From Turritopsis dohrnii (lineage: Eukaryota > Cnidaria > Hydrozoa > Anthoathecata > Oceaniidae), in assembly GCA_027922465.2 (NCBI GenBank), contig BQMF02000470.1:124001-188000 (forward strand): 64,000 nt of DNA, in the 5' to 3' direction. The first letter of the stretch is position 1. Every line of letters begins with the position of its first letter. A program made the position numbers and the translations under genes. The notes beneath the pieces are model-generated. The model saw nothing but the letters and a program-made list of their open reading frames with translations. It did no database searches and was not told the origin of the DNA. Below, one piece after another: positions 25,401 through 30,873 of this stretch.

Positions 25401-28062
25401 TACTGAGGCAATCATAGCGAAATGTATAACAAGATATTTACTTGAAAAAAATGTTTCAAGGCTTGAACAAGGATACGTTTATTGCTTAATCAGAGATTAA
25501 CAGGGGGTAAGACAGGTAAAAAACCAAAGCGCAATGCGCTATTGAGCATCGAAATCTCGGCACCCAAATTCAAACCTCATTTCTTCATTCTTGAACTTTT
25601 GTTTATTCAATGAATCATGGATATAAAAGTTAGTTTCCCTTATTATATGCATAAGCCTCATTATGAGGCGCCCGATCACGCTTGCGCTCGCTATAACATG
25701 CTCAACTCATTATTATTAGTTTTCGTGCTCAATTGCCAACGAAGGATAACTTAGGTATATGAAGTGATTGTTCACCAATTTGCTGTTGCTAGGGAGAACG
25801 ACCACTGTTGCTAAGGTAATTTTGAAATTTCCTTTGTTATAGGAATTCATTTCTTCACCTAAGGAAAGAATATGAAAACATAAGTGGCACCAGCAGGACT
25901 CGTTTTCGTGTTATTCAATGAAATTCAAAAGCATCTTACTTTCCAGCTCCCTTTACAATAACAGTGAGACGGAAACGAGATTTGCACAAATAGAATTTAT
26001 GTAAGTTACAATCACAATTCTGTTGGCTGGTTGCACACTGTTAGCTAATTGCATACCTCTCTTGACAAGACCTGAATGCTTCCTCAAAAAATGTTTTGAT
26101 ACACAAATTTAAAGATTGAAAAAAAATAGGTGCGCAACATCGTCCTTGGGATAGTTAAGCAGCGCGATTTACCACACTGTTACTGATTTACATATTGAGA
26201 AGATGAAGAATCATTTTTATCTTAACACACATGATCAGAACGCAGAGACCGGATGTGTAACAAAAGAAGTCTCTTGTGACAAGCTCTATTTAAAAATACA
26301 CAATAACAGCTAAAAATACAATTCTCTCCCTTTATTATCCATGCCCTGTTCCTTCAGTACAAAAATAAATGCGTACGAAAAACGTTGAATATTAAGTTGC
26401 ATGAAAATTAATACGCGTACCAAGGAGATAAATAGAAATGCGAACATAACTTTGAGTGATTTTAGGCCAACATAGTGCCACAAATCGAAAATTGACAGTG
26501 CCCACGACCATCCAGACCCCCCAAATAGCTGCCATGGTTTTTAAATCCTGTATTACCCTCTGATTAAGGTTTTGACAGGAAATACTGAAAATTGATAACT
26601 GTCACTAACCTCTCTATCAACTTCTCGAAGAGCATCTCCAAGTGATATACAGTCTGTTTTTGATGACATCACACAATGTATTGTGGATTTTGGATTATTC
26701 TTCACCCATTTCGACCTGACGAAATGAAGTTATTGAAACAAGGTCATCATGCAATTACTAAACTGAAAAATTAAGATCAACACTGATATTATGTTCAAAA
26801 GTTAAGTTTAGTTATTTTGAGATTTTAGTAAACTTCCTAAGGACAAGTAAAAACAAAGGATTTGAGTAAAACATTCGGATAAAAAAGTCAAAACAATGAG
26901 GCTAACAATAACCAATTTCTTACTCAACATGATCTCTTATTTTTTCACCGAGGGAGCAACAAAAAACAATGATTTCTTGAACACCTTCTTTCAGCAAGTA
27001 CTCAATAGTGAAATCTATCAGCACTCTGTTTCCAAGTGGTAGCAATGCCTAAAAATTAACAAGTGAAATAAAATTTTTAGGAAAAATTTAATACTTTCAG
27101 TCTGATAGCTTTAACACACCAACTACTCCTGGTGTAATAAGATAAATCAAGTTGCTACACCCTGGTGATTATTTTAGCAGGTAGTATATCCAGACCTTAA
27201 ACTTTCCTACAGAGGACAAAAAGTAAAATAGAAGAGTACCTACAGCTGAACATTTGTTTATTTTGTACATAAGTCAATTATTTAAAAAAAACAAGGGATG
27301 ATTTGACCTACCTTAATACCTTATTATTATATTATTATTATTATACTGTTGCTTATTAATTAGCATAGAAATCAATAGACCTTAAAACATATACATCCCC
27401 AAACTCAAAAATAATTTTAGTAAGTATCATGAAAAGACTTGATATGCACTTGTGATGAATTTCCTGTACCACGTATGTTGTAAGGAGACCAGATCCAATT
27501 ATCTCTAAATGATAGTATCAGCTAACCTTGGACAACCTGATGACTGTAAAACTGGTTGGCTATTAAGGGGTGTGGCAATAAGAGGGTAACTGCCCTGAAT
27601 TTGAACAAGAAAACTCAGGAATATGAGTGCAATTTTCGAACACTGTATCCAAGAGTTTTAGTTTAAACATTCTATAATGGCTTAACAGCTTCATTTTTAC
27701 TATTGAAATAATTAGTATGAAAATTTGTTAAAACAATGAATCACATAAAAATGAGGATATCTTGCCTAGGAAATCTAAAAAATGCAAATTTCATTTCACA
27801 TATTTTTTGAAAATGAAATATAACAGCAATACTGCAATAACTTACTTTTTACTTAATAAGAATTTTAAAAACTCTGAGTCATGTTTGTCTCCATTGTGTG
27901 ATGACCAAATGTTTTTGTACTTACCCGAGGCAATTCTCTTGTGATTGGCGAAAACTTCACATTGAAACTATCTGCAACGATGACTGCTTGAACATCATCT
28001 TCTTCTTTCTGCCATGTACTAGTTTTGTTTACACCATCCCCACCCTTCTTCTTAGCTGGCAT
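1369..28062 (-). CDS. EIF2B5: eIF2B epsilon, catalytic subunit (partial gene, 16 exons visible)
   Basis: eIF2B epsilon catalyses GDP-GTP exchange on eIF2 in the cytosol, resetting the initiator-tRNA carrier for translation. Sixteen minus-strand exons join in phase for about 506 residues. The N-terminal nucleotidyltransferase-like domain (exons 1-7) includes [28 protein letters not shown] and [11 protein letters not shown] linker follows with TDNFDYQT and RWLYPV, then hexapeptide left-handed beta-helix repeats (exons 11-14: [30 protein letters not shown]). An acidic linker (exons 15-16: [17 protein letters not shown]) precedes the W2 domain. The animal protein is about 720 residues; the W2 exchange domain (about 170 residues) is missing because the window ends. 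Exons: 27925-28062, 26924-27048, 26610-26715, 21982-22064, 21746-21820, 21570-21669, 17640-17717, 17377-17454, 17147-17232, 16923-17027, 9740-9840, 9062-9167, 8866-8902, 8651(or 8660)-8774, 1574-1663, 1369-1455. Introns 3, 6, 10 and 14 are swollen by transposons. Confidence 0.93.
1574..1663 (-). CDS. EIF2B5: EIF2B5 exon 15
   Basis: Preceded by tttttag and followed by donor GTCTGT. It encodes [12 protein letters not shown] then an acidic run. The GKGY(A/L)W block is a conserved landmark just after the beta-helix domain in eIF2B epsilon. Phase (two bases in, one out) fits exons 14 and 16. Confidence 0.85.
1992..2720 (-). pseudogene. Ty1/copia-type integrase fragment with inserted short repeat
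   Basis: On the minus strand 2040-2200 aligns with the plus-strand copia integrase remnant at 11,520-11,620; both contain ggaaaa.tccctg and caatcttctcta. A short-repeat terminus (aggccttgccatgagagg) starts at about 2195 and runs to about 2660. Beyond it the sequence again resembles the copia copy (ttccaactay, tttaccggtag). The same repeat therefore interrupts the same integrase site as in the 11-kb copy. Confidence 0.55.
3056..3715 (+). mobile_element. Tigger/pogo-like DNA transposon remnant
   Basis: A roughly 0.65-kb region bounded by repeated (t)ctaattcgattt words: tctaattcgattt at 3078 and 3121, and tcgaattaaag on the right near 3705. It encloses a degenerate CENP-B-type helix-turn-helix segment. 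Exact termini and TSD were not resolved. Confidence 0.45.
3264..3510 (+). pseudogene. CENP-B/Tigger-type transposase HTH fragment
   Basis: The reading frame contains [18 protein letters not shown] and STVSTWEK, the classic N-terminal psq/CENP-B-like helix-turn-helix of pogo/Tigger transposases. An in-frame stop precedes ALLELDKG, and frame changes follow the HTH, so this is a fossil. No DDE domain remains. Confidence 0.7.
4003..4114 (-). repeat. One end of a hAT-like element with repeated TTTGAGGAG words
   Basis: Six copies or so of tttgaggag in about 100 bp end at gcgtgggaaccctg. On the minus strand this reads cagggttcccacgcctcctc, a hAT-type terminus with subterminal repeats. No partner terminus was found nearby, so the element is truncated. 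Confidence 0.45.
4400..4955 (+). pseudogene. LINE A reverse transcriptase fragment
   Basis: Shows [20 protein letters not shown] (RT domain 4) and, after a frame change, a degenerate active-site block, [19 protein letters not shown], and [19 protein letters not shown]. This is an APE-type (CR1/Rex/Jockey-like) RT. The active-site YADD is disrupted. It breaks off at 4955 where a second LINE begins; a matching 3' tail may be 6,229-6,455. Confidence 0.75.
4956..6228 (+). pseudogene. LINE B reverse transcriptase, nested in LINE A
   Basis: Starts within the fingers ([16 protein letters not shown]). It carries [20 protein letters not shown], an intact YADDSTIYS box, a thumb region ([21 protein letters not shown]) and a C-terminal block ending near 6228 ([13 protein letters not shown] in a shifted frame). 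Several frameshifts and stops. The 5' half with endonuclease is missing. Confidence 0.8.
6229..6455 (+). pseudogene. LINE C-terminal tail, probably the end of LINE A
   Basis: A short frame, [20 protein letters not shown], resembles the typical C-terminal 'YNSLP(L/N)' block of CR1/Jockey-type RT proteins. It follows LINE B's own tail, so it most simply belongs to interrupted LINE A. Assignment is inference. Confidence 0.5.
6456..6719. other. Intronic sequence without recognised features
   Basis: AT-rich; no exon, motif or repeat terminus seen on either strand. Confidence 0.4.
6720..8225. repeat. Dispersed repeat B, copy 1 (split by a hAT-like element)
   Basis: Left part 6720-6958 and right part 7764-8225 match the repeat at 34,180-34,780 on the opposite strand. 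Shared words are cattgcatccccaatcgaa, ttacgattattatatagta and cagtaaaacatttta. Coding potential is nil. The intervening 6959-7763 is a separate insertion. Confidence 0.75.
6959..7763. mobile_element. hAT-like non-autonomous element, 5-bp TSD
   Basis: Termini are CAGGCCTGTCAATAAAG and ..CATTGACAGGCCTG, with TSD tagta at 6954-6958 and 7764-7768. The internal stretch near 7085-7140 (gatttaacctgtgaacccc) resembles the hAT at 18,060, so this is a diverged relative. The uninterrupted target is preserved in repeat B copy 2 near 34,630, which proves the boundaries. Confidence 0.88.
8231..8650 (-). mobile_element. TA-flanked mariner-like MITE, truncated copy
   Basis: A ccgggtgagtcaaaaaaaag terminus at 8231 follows a TA. 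8400-8650 aligns with the reverse complement of 16,591-16,860 in the full-length copy; both contain aaaatggacaaaaaagcc and aatgt.gcaactcacg. The right terminus is missing: homology stops at the EIF2B5 exon-14 donor. Confidence 0.75.
8651..8774 (-). CDS. EIF2B5: EIF2B5 exon 14
   Basis: Encodes [20 protein letters not shown] (last beta-helix turn) then a DxNKSDENS linker. Two donors are possible: GTAAGA ending the exon at 8660, or GTGAGT ending it at 8651. They differ by 9 nt and keep the same phase. The second lies in MITE-like sequence, so 8660 is probably ancestral. Confidence 0.85.
8866..8902 (-). CDS. EIF2B5: EIF2B5 exon 13 (37-nt micro-exon)
   Basis: Flanked by ttattttag and donor GTAAGT. 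It encodes (R)[12 protein letters not shown], which fills a phase and sequence gap between exons 12 and 14; those two cannot be joined in frame without it. Confidence 0.85.
9062..9167 (-). CDS. EIF2B5: EIF2B5 exon 12
   Basis: Encodes [19 protein letters not shown] and a VCSNCVIRR end, hexapeptide repeats of the left-handed beta-helix. Acceptor ctgttag; donor GTAATC. Two bases in, two bases out. Confidence 0.9.
9533..9612. repeat. Perfect 36-bp palindrome (hairpin) in intron 11-10 boundary region
   Basis: Arms 9533-9568 and 9577-9612 are exact inverted repeats (36 of 36) around an 8-nt T-rich loop. The word cacagcattt occurs just outside on both sides (9489 and 9613), which could be a target duplication. 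It lies in the intron between exons 12 and 11. Confidence 0.9.
9740..9840 (-). CDS. EIF2B5: EIF2B5 exon 11
   Basis: Encodes [20 protein letters not shown] and [11 protein letters not shown], the start of the beta-helix hexapeptide array. The acceptor is chosen at ctctatag because only this one completes the split lysine codon from exon 10. Donor GTATGA. Confidence 0.9.
9909..9978 (+). repeat. 5' LTR, 70 bp, followed by primer-binding site
   Basis: TGTTATTAG...ACAATTTCA with internal AATAAA words. Four differences or so from the 3' copy. The primer-binding site occupies 9979-9990 with no spacer. Confidence 0.85.
10030..10590 (+). pseudogene. copia gag remnant
   Basis: Fragments of a gag frame include [18 protein letters not shown] coding (10,110-10,165), then an RGN/GGN-rich basic stretch and a degenerate knuckle region (DHYTKDCPD). 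Stops and frameshifts are frequent. Assigned by position between the primer site and protease. Confidence 0.6.
10600..10917 (+). pseudogene. copia aspartic protease remnant
   Basis: Reads [19 protein letters not shown], the D-T/S-G active-site region of a retropepsin, then [20 protein letters not shown] and SKNSL, typical of protease C-terminal strands. A stop follows at about 10,916. Confidence 0.75.
10925..12070 (+). pseudogene. copia integrase remnant (interrupted)
   Basis: Upstream of the insertion: [14 protein letters not shown] and a pre-integrase LHKQFGH motif at about 11,080. Downstream: [10 protein letters not shown], then [20 protein letters not shown] and [15 protein letters not shown], the integrase C-terminal domain. 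The catalytic core is mostly lost around the 11,152-11,525 insertion. Confidence 0.75.
11152..11525 (+). repeat. Short dispersed repeat A (variant) inside copia integrase
   Basis: Contains the family core gttgctagggagaac, gttgctaaggtaattttg and gaaagaatatgaaaac, and ends cctctcatgacaaggcctg. The left boundary is uncertain. Related copies: 2195-2660, 23,912-24,215, 25,652-26,074, 37,195-37,290, 54,602-55,043, 55,240-55,385 and 56,753-58,545 (split). Confidence 0.75.
12250..13012 (+). pseudogene. copia reverse transcriptase-RNase H remnant
   Basis: [20 protein letters not shown] corresponds to the copia RT active site, with the usual YVDD/HVDD read as HVDG. RNase H follows: a [21 protein letters not shown] start, a shifted [18 protein letters not shown], and [16 protein letters not shown]. 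Multiple frameshifts. Confidence 0.75.
13314..13632 (+). repeat. Penelope inverted arm, left
   Basis: Exact reverse complement of 15,546-15,864 by eye. It includes the last bases of the ORF (stop codon at 13,631-13,633). Confidence 0.92.
13631..15565 (-). CDS. Penelope-type reverse transcriptase with GIY-YIG endonuclease
   Basis: A 644-residue uninterrupted ORF. RT signatures: [13 protein letters not shown] (motif A region), [19 protein letters not shown] (motif B) and [12 protein letters not shown] (motif C, about residue 354). The C-terminus holds a GIY-YIG nuclease: [20 protein letters not shown] with YIGE at about 561, a following arginine, and a histidine/asparagine-rich end. Penelope proteins are usually somewhat longer (about 700-850), so the N-terminus may be short or the start may be non-AUG upstream. 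The first methionine lies inside the right inverted arm. RT and nuclease would act together in target-primed integration; the open frame suggests recent activity. Confidence 0.93.
   Translation of the reverse strand: MESASILSIVNLSSQELNVDCLKFGFQHSFIDKSKFVHKDLAVEMESLAEKVTKYVADDEKEQFHEFLRKTTDSLSKNVYHAKDDTYRSTKHLRENQDLIFLSGDKDTSIVIMNKKDYRQKVQRMIDDGIADGKYAVAEDTVLKDLSSCQGFLHRHLNKHPDYELIRPSSNQPARFFATAKTHQFESLGDITLAELKLRPIIDQTGTCFYDTSKMLAKYLKPLADNDFIIKDTQKFPSLLKNLPTLQEDEEDVSYDVESLFTSVPVDHTINYICQEIYKNKKLKPICKESIFKKLLYKVTTECIFSANGNLYKQTDGVAMGGPLSVVFTGCFLNDMENQKVVPLQPKFYKRYVDDIYCRRKKNTVDDLFKAINEFHENIKLTIEVNPDRFLYSHITRKQDGSCSFSVVNKESKLPFHWTSKVPTQYKRSVIKGELNRAKRIACSFDSELVRITNKFRKAGYPKAFIDSQIDSFNLPREEVLIPDFLFEERKKVFIKIPFCPKNESVIKKVVSQIEKFTQDKVQVVYIWKTSKVRSLFPLKDKVSHLSNVIYKGLCSCNKLYIGETKRNATTRWGEHNSNSKKSEPSKHLVQNPTHSFNWSIIQRAPKDTRKRKILEAYHIMVNKPDINDQKDIRHLHLFRNGIT
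15546..15864 (-). repeat. Penelope inverted arm, right
   Basis: Mirror of the left arm. It contains the start codon of the RT ORF and about 300 nt of upstream sequence that could carry promoter functions. Confidence 0.92.
16034..16876. mobile_element. TA-flanked mariner-like MITE, full copy, in the copia LTR
   Basis: Termini CTGGGTGAGTCAAAAAAAAG and the reverse complement CCGGGTGAGTCAAAAAGAAG, with TA on each side. It contains a SINE at 16,223-16,555. A truncated relative lies at 8231-8650. No transposase seen. Confidence 0.88.
16223..16555 (+). mobile_element. tRNA-derived SINE, copy 1
   Basis: The 5' head has an A box (TAGTATAGTGG) and B box (GGTTCAATTCC) with a tRNA-like anticodon arm whose loop reads ATTTCAT, giving a TTC (Glu-type) anticodon. 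A unique body of about 220 bp and an (AAAT)n tail follow. The acceptor stem no longer pairs well, so it is a SINE head, not a tRNA gene. A second copy is at 46,157-46,490. Confidence 0.88.
16923..17027 (-). CDS. EIF2B5: EIF2B5 exon 10
   Basis: Encodes [20 protein letters not shown] then [13 protein letters not shown]. The acceptor is placed at ttcatag (not the nearer tttag), because only this keeps the frame with exon 9. The donor GTAAGT (16,917-16,922) is followed two bases later by the copia LTR. Confidence 0.9.
17147..17232 (-). CDS. EIF2B5: EIF2B5 exon 9
   Basis: Encodes [20 protein letters not shown] and DLYMYNIV, the conserved region after the nucleotidyltransferase-like domain. Acceptor ttttctag; donor GTATAT. 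Confidence 0.9.
17377..17454 (-). CDS. EIF2B5: EIF2B5 exon 8
   Basis: Encodes [20 protein letters not shown] and [15 protein letters not shown] is a hallmark of eIF2B epsilon. Phase 0 to 0; donor GTGAGT. Confidence 0.93.
17640..17717 (-). CDS. EIF2B5: EIF2B5 exon 7
   Basis: Encodes [20 protein letters not shown] then [17 protein letters not shown] is strongly conserved in the family. Acceptor atcttag; donor GTTTGT; phase 0 to 0. Confidence 0.93.
17931..21451 (-). mobile_element. hAT transposon, 3.5 kb, 6-bp TSD, fills EIF2B5 intron 6
   Basis: Termini CAGGCCTTGTCATAAAGAAA and ..TTATTATGACAAGGCCTG, TSD tgttta at 17,925-17,930 and 21,452-21,457. GC-rich cgcgcgactaatcgcgcgcc-like sequence follows the left terminus. 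It encodes a degenerate transposase in the gene's orientation. Without it intron 6 would be only about 0.33 kb. A deletion derivative is at 29,742-30,591. Confidence 0.92.
18253..20703 (-). pseudogene. hAT transposase (ZNF862-like), degenerate
   Basis: Read from 20,703 down: a BED-like segment ([19 protein letters not shown]); a central catalytic region with [39 protein letters not shown] and [19 protein letters not shown]; and a C-terminal dimerisation domain with [28 protein letters not shown] and [15 protein letters not shown], ending in an acidic tail. At least five frameshifts or stops break it. The DGAS and HC.NHxxEL blocks place it in the hAT group related to ZNF862/KIAA-type host-domesticated proteins. 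Confidence 0.88.
21570..21669 (-). CDS. EIF2B5: EIF2B5 exon 6
   Basis: Encodes [20 protein letters not shown] then [13 protein letters not shown], part of the nucleotidyltransferase-like domain. Acceptor ttcccag; donor GTAAGT. Confidence 0.9.
21746..21820 (-). CDS. EIF2B5: EIF2B5 exon 5
   Basis: Encodes [20 protein letters not shown] and GHFSR, matching the conserved VMTM(I/L)F(K/R)E block. Acceptor atttcag; donor GTAATT. Confidence 0.92.
21982..22064 (-). CDS. EIF2B5: EIF2B5 exon 4
   Basis: Encodes [20 protein letters not shown] and [16 protein letters not shown] is the sugar-nucleotidyltransferase-like core motif of the family. Acceptor ttcatag; donor GTATGA. Confidence 0.93.
22175..22570 (+). 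pseudogene. LINE C apurinic endonuclease fragment
   Basis: Frames read [18 protein letters not shown] then [20 protein letters not shown] and [11 protein letters not shown], the GDFN, LIFT and SDH motifs of a LINE APE endonuclease, with one frameshift. It breaks at 22,570 where an inserted element starts and resumes at 24,535. Confidence 0.8.
22723..23487 (-). mobile_element. PIF/Harbinger deletion derivative
   Basis: Inverted termini AGGCTGAAATACACTATCAT match at both ends over more than 25 bp, flanked by TTA (22,720-22,722) and TCA (23,488-23,490), near the TWA target expected for this superfamily. Minus-strand sequence at 23,080-23,380 encodes a harbinger-type N-terminal segment. Confidence 0.78.
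23080..23380 (-). pseudogene. HARBI1-like transposase N-terminal fragment
   Basis: Reads [20 protein letters not shown] then [20 protein letters not shown] and [21 protein letters not shown]...YNTL..EL and Y..FLRM are the conserved start of PIF/Harbinger transposases. The DDE catalytic part has been deleted. Confidence 0.75.
23912..24215 (+). repeat. Dispersed repeat A copy inside the hAT-like element
   Basis: Begins cattatgaggcacgcgacc and includes acatgctcaacttatta, gttgctagggagaac and ttagtttccagctcccttta. The right terminus is missing. Confidence 0.8.
24535..25500 (+). pseudogene. LINE C linker and reverse transcriptase N-terminal half
   Basis: Resumes LINE C with [30 protein letters not shown], an [12 protein letters not shown] block, and after a frameshift [20 protein letters not shown]. 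These are the fingers/palm entry motifs of an RTE/CR1-type RT. It stops at 25,500, before the YADD box; the 3' half is absent. Confidence 0.8.
25652..26074 (+). repeat. Dispersed repeat A, near-complete copy
   Basis: Runs from agcctcattatgaggcgc to cctctcttgacaagacctg with the family core intact (gttgctagggagaac, aggtaattttgaaatttcc). Flanked by EIF2B5 intron 3. TSD not clear. Confidence 0.8.
26075..26609. other. Intron 3 remainder, no recognised element
   Basis: AT-rich intronic sequence between repeat A and exon 3; no coding motif or paired termini seen. Confidence 0.4.
26610..26715 (-). CDS. EIF2B5: EIF2B5 exon 3
   Basis: Encodes [20 protein letters not shown] then [24 protein letters not shown] is conserved in the nucleotidyltransferase-like domain. 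Acceptor cgtcag; donor GTTAGT. Confidence 0.92.
26924..27048 (-). CDS. EIF2B5: EIF2B5 exon 2
   Basis: Encodes [20 protein letters not shown] then [33 protein letters not shown] is the family signature. Acceptor tttttag; donor GTAAGA. Confidence 0.95.
27049..27924. other. EIF2B5: EIF2B5 intron 1
   Basis: 876-bp intron with an (ATT)n-rich tract at 27,320-27,352. No transposon termini recognised; it is the longest EIF2B5 intron here without an identifiable insertion. Confidence 0.6.
27925..28062 (-). CDS. EIF2B5: EIF2B5 exon 1 (start codon)
   Basis: The first ATG in frame (28,060-28,062) starts [10 protein letters not shown] and leads to [20 protein letters not shown] then PR, the N-terminal eIF2B-epsilon signature. 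A lysine-rich leader is usual. The donor GTAAGT follows CGG at a codon boundary. Confidence 0.95.
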
Positions 28063-28855
28063 TATCCCTTTCAATTTATATTTCTAATGAATATTACCTA
28101 TTTTAAATCGGTAGATGTCATTTTTTCATATAAATTGGGACTTTTGGGGCAGCAATGAGAAGAACTAAAAAATCCATGACATAGAAAATAAACAAACACA
28201 AAGATCATCCGATCATCAGATTGTAACCTCCTCTAACAACTACAGGTGAATAACCCCCTAAACTGCTCCAGATTGGCTTAGTAGTTCAAAAGGAATAGTT
28301 GGAAAAGCATGTCATTTAAGTTGTTACTTCATGCAAGAATGAGAATGAAAAAAGCCAATAAAATCGTAATCTCATGCATTTTGAACGTAATAATATATAC
28401 ATTTGTCTTATGCTATTCATTTTTTGCACTAAGAAGAAAAAAACAGAAGCAAAACAACTAAATGATATTACACTGACTTCCTTTGTGAGGACCGAGTCTT
28501 TGCAGTAAGCTTCCAACAAATTCAATGTCTCAAGGAACGAATAAAGATTTTTCAACTATCAAAAGAAATAAAATGTCTTTTCAAAACATCATCAAGAATG
28601 ACTATACTGAAACAACTTGACATAGATATAATACAGACATGTTTTTGAGATTCCGATTATTGGAATTGTACCGTCTTCCAAGTATAAAACAACGTATTCA
28701 TCTAGATCTATAATACAACACTTCATAAATATAGAACTCATGAAATGGTCAAGATTAAAAGTACAACATTATAATTGAAATTTCATATTATATACATTGT
28801 ATCATTTCACTGTTGTGATTGATAATCCATTACTGAGTTTACAAACTAAAAGTTC
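28063..28855. other. RAB28-EIF2B5 intergenic region
   Basis: Between the RAB28 polyadenylation signal and the EIF2B5 start codon. It should contain the EIF2B5 promoter and 5' UTR, but no TATA box or named motif stands out. A minus-strand open stretch at 28,470-28,557 is bounded by an AG acceptor-like and GTCAGT donor-like sequence; its protein is not recognisable. Confidence 0.4.
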
Positions 28856-28861
28856 TTTATT
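28856..28861 (-). promoter_or_regulatory. RAB28: Polyadenylation signal AATAAA for RAB28
   Basis: AATAAA on the minus strand, about 150 nt after the RAB28 stop codon, a normal 3' UTR distance. Confidence 0.55.
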
Positions 28862-29009
28862 GACAAAATAATTATTTTCCACCTTCTCAAAACAGAGGTT
28901 ATGTTAGTTGCATTTCACTTTTTAAACAAGATGTTATTCAATCGATTAGGCTGAAACCAGCTCGCTGATAGACAACAAACACCAAGGTCCAATCAAACAT
29001 CTATTATAG

Positions 29010-29684
29010 TCATTGCAAGCTGCAAAAAGTGCTCTTTGTGTGTGAGGATGGGGTATGTTTAGCTGTTTCGGTTTCCTTATAAGCCACGATATCTGCTTTA
29101 ATCACACGTGTTGATTGTTCCACTTCTTGTTTGGATAGACGAATACCTAATATATCTGCGGCAATTTTCTGAAAACAAAAGTTGACCTGGTCTCCTGATT
29201 TAGCAGACAGATAGAAATTCGCCATGCTATTTTCCCGAGCAAACTCAGCATGTTTTTCTTTTTTCACAGTTCTTAAGTGTTCTAAGTCTTTTTTATTTCC
29301 AATTAAAGCGAAATATGGCAGTTTTTCCTGCCTTGAATAAGCTTGTTTTACAATGTCTAGCCAGTCTTGCAAGTTCTCAAAACTGCTGTGATTAGTTATA
29401 TCATAAGTAAAGACTATGCCATTAGCACCATACAAATATGTCTCTAACATTTTCCCACCAATCTGCTGTCCACCTATGTCCCAAACTTGTAATGTAACCT
29501 TGACATTTCCTGGAAGTGTATATCGCTTCAGAAAAAAATCCAACCCCATGGTTTGTTTATAACTTTTATCAAAAATTTCCTGCGACAGACGCGAACATAG
29601 TGATGTTTTGCCAGTTGTTCCATCACCTATTAATGTAATTTTCAATTGTTGTTCAATGGTTTCATCTTCATCTGAGCTTGACAT
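29010..29684 (-). CDS. RAB28: RAB28 small GTPase
   Basis: A 224-residue protein from ATG (29,682-29,684; MSSSDEDE). RAB28 is an atypical Rab associated with ciliary and endosomal traffic. Visible motifs: P-loop GDGTTGKTS (20-28), switch I region KQTMGLDFF (43-51), WDIGGQ (68-73; the IGG in place of the usual TAG marks RAB28), NKKD (130-133), SAKSGD, and a C-terminal CSLQ CaaX box for farnesylation-type prenylation. Length equals the family norm (about 220). The coding region has no intron, unlike many animal RAB28 genes. An acceptor-like ttttag lies 10 nt before the ATG, suggesting a 5' UTR intron. It is same-strand and upstream of EIF2B5. A hAT derivative ends 58 bp before the start. Confidence 0.95.
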   Translation of the reverse strand: MSSSDEDETIEQQLKITLIGDGTTGKTSLCSRLSQEIFDKSYKQTMGLDFFLKRYTLPGNVKVTLQVWDIGGQQIGGKMLETYLYGANGIVFTYDITNHSSFENLQDWLDIVKQAYSRQEKLPYFALIGNKKDLEHLRTVKKEKHAEFARENSMANFYLSAKSGDQVNFCFQKIAADILGIRLSKQEVEQSTRVIKADIVAYKETETAKHTPSSHTKSTFCSLQ

Positions 29685-29741
29685 TATTTTCAAATATCTA
29701 AAATATAAGATGAACTTAATATAACTTCATTGTATATAGCT

Positions 29742-30591
29742 CAGGCCTTGACATAAAGAAATCTCTCCCGCGCGACTAATCGCGCGCCTAAATTGACAAG
29801 AACTAATTGGCCTGCGCGATCCCAAATTTCGTTACAAATGATGGAATTTTACTTATGGAAGTCGAGGGACGATTTAACCAGTGAACCCCAAACACTGGAG
29901 GCATTGCAGCCCTTATCTTCGACTTCAGTGCTTTCTTTTTTTAACTATGAGTTCTTCGTGTTTTATTGATGTGAAAATTCAATTAACAAAATACATCTTT
30001 GTTAGTTAACGGAAAACAATCATATAACTATATAATAACAATCACTCAGCATAATTTAATCTTCATTATATTTAGAATGAATAAACAAAATTTCCTGAAT
30101 TGATCTGTGTACAGGTGTTGTTTGGAAAAATATTTTGAATTAACAAAATCCTTTGTTTGAAAGGCTTTTGAAAGTTACTATGATTTTTGAACATTATTTC
30201 CTATTTATCAAAATGAGTAAGAATATTGTCTTTCTATATATATTTTTCTATATAATCCAATTGTTGTAATTTCAATAACGTAAATCTTGCGCAATATATT
30301 TTTGAACTTGATCATGAAAAGATCTAGTAATAAAGTTGCTTTTAAGTTTTCATTTTGAGGGCGTTATGAAATTAACAAAGCTATTCATGACGTTTTTGTT
30401 ATGCATGTTTTCTAACACTAAAATATATAATTCATTCCTTTTGATAGGTATTAACTATAAATCGCTCAGATAAATTGTTGTTTATCAAAGCTGGGCGAGT
30501 GAATCATCGCTCGGGTGATGCAAGAAATATTGAACTTGGGCGCGTGTTTGCGTGCGCAAGAGCGATCGCGCGCCTGTTATGACAAGGCCTG
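29742..30591 (-). mobile_element. hAT deletion derivative, 6-bp TSD, upstream of RAB28
   Basis: Same termini as the 17,931-21,451 element (caggccttgacataaagaaa / gttatgacaaggcctg). TSD atagct is exact at 29,736-29,741 and 30,592-30,597. The left about 320 bp match the master up to about 18,275 and the right about 530 bp match from about 20,908, so roughly 2.6 kb with the transposase were lost. Confidence 0.93.
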
Positions 30592-30873
30592 ATAGCTCTA
30601 CTTTATTATTGTATCAATACCTTTGTTAATCTCAAAATCATAATTCACTCCTTTTCTGTTCACAAAATAAGTAGGAAAACTATAATTTCAAGAGAGAGTC
30701 AAGAGATAAATGTCTTTCTTTTTGTCATTACTGAAATATGCAATGTGTATATATAGTGCTGATGCCCATTAATACCGTTTTTATACCATTCTATACCTTT
30801 TTTATCATTGAACCTGTTACTATATACTGTTGAGTCAGCTAGCACTGATTTTGTGTTTTGTGCTACATCAGTA

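Noticed and set aside
28470..28557. A minus-strand coding exon (LKNLYSFLETLN) between RAB28 and EIF2B5
   Set aside because: Acceptor- and donor-like dinucleotides exist, but there is no recognisable protein and no partner exon.
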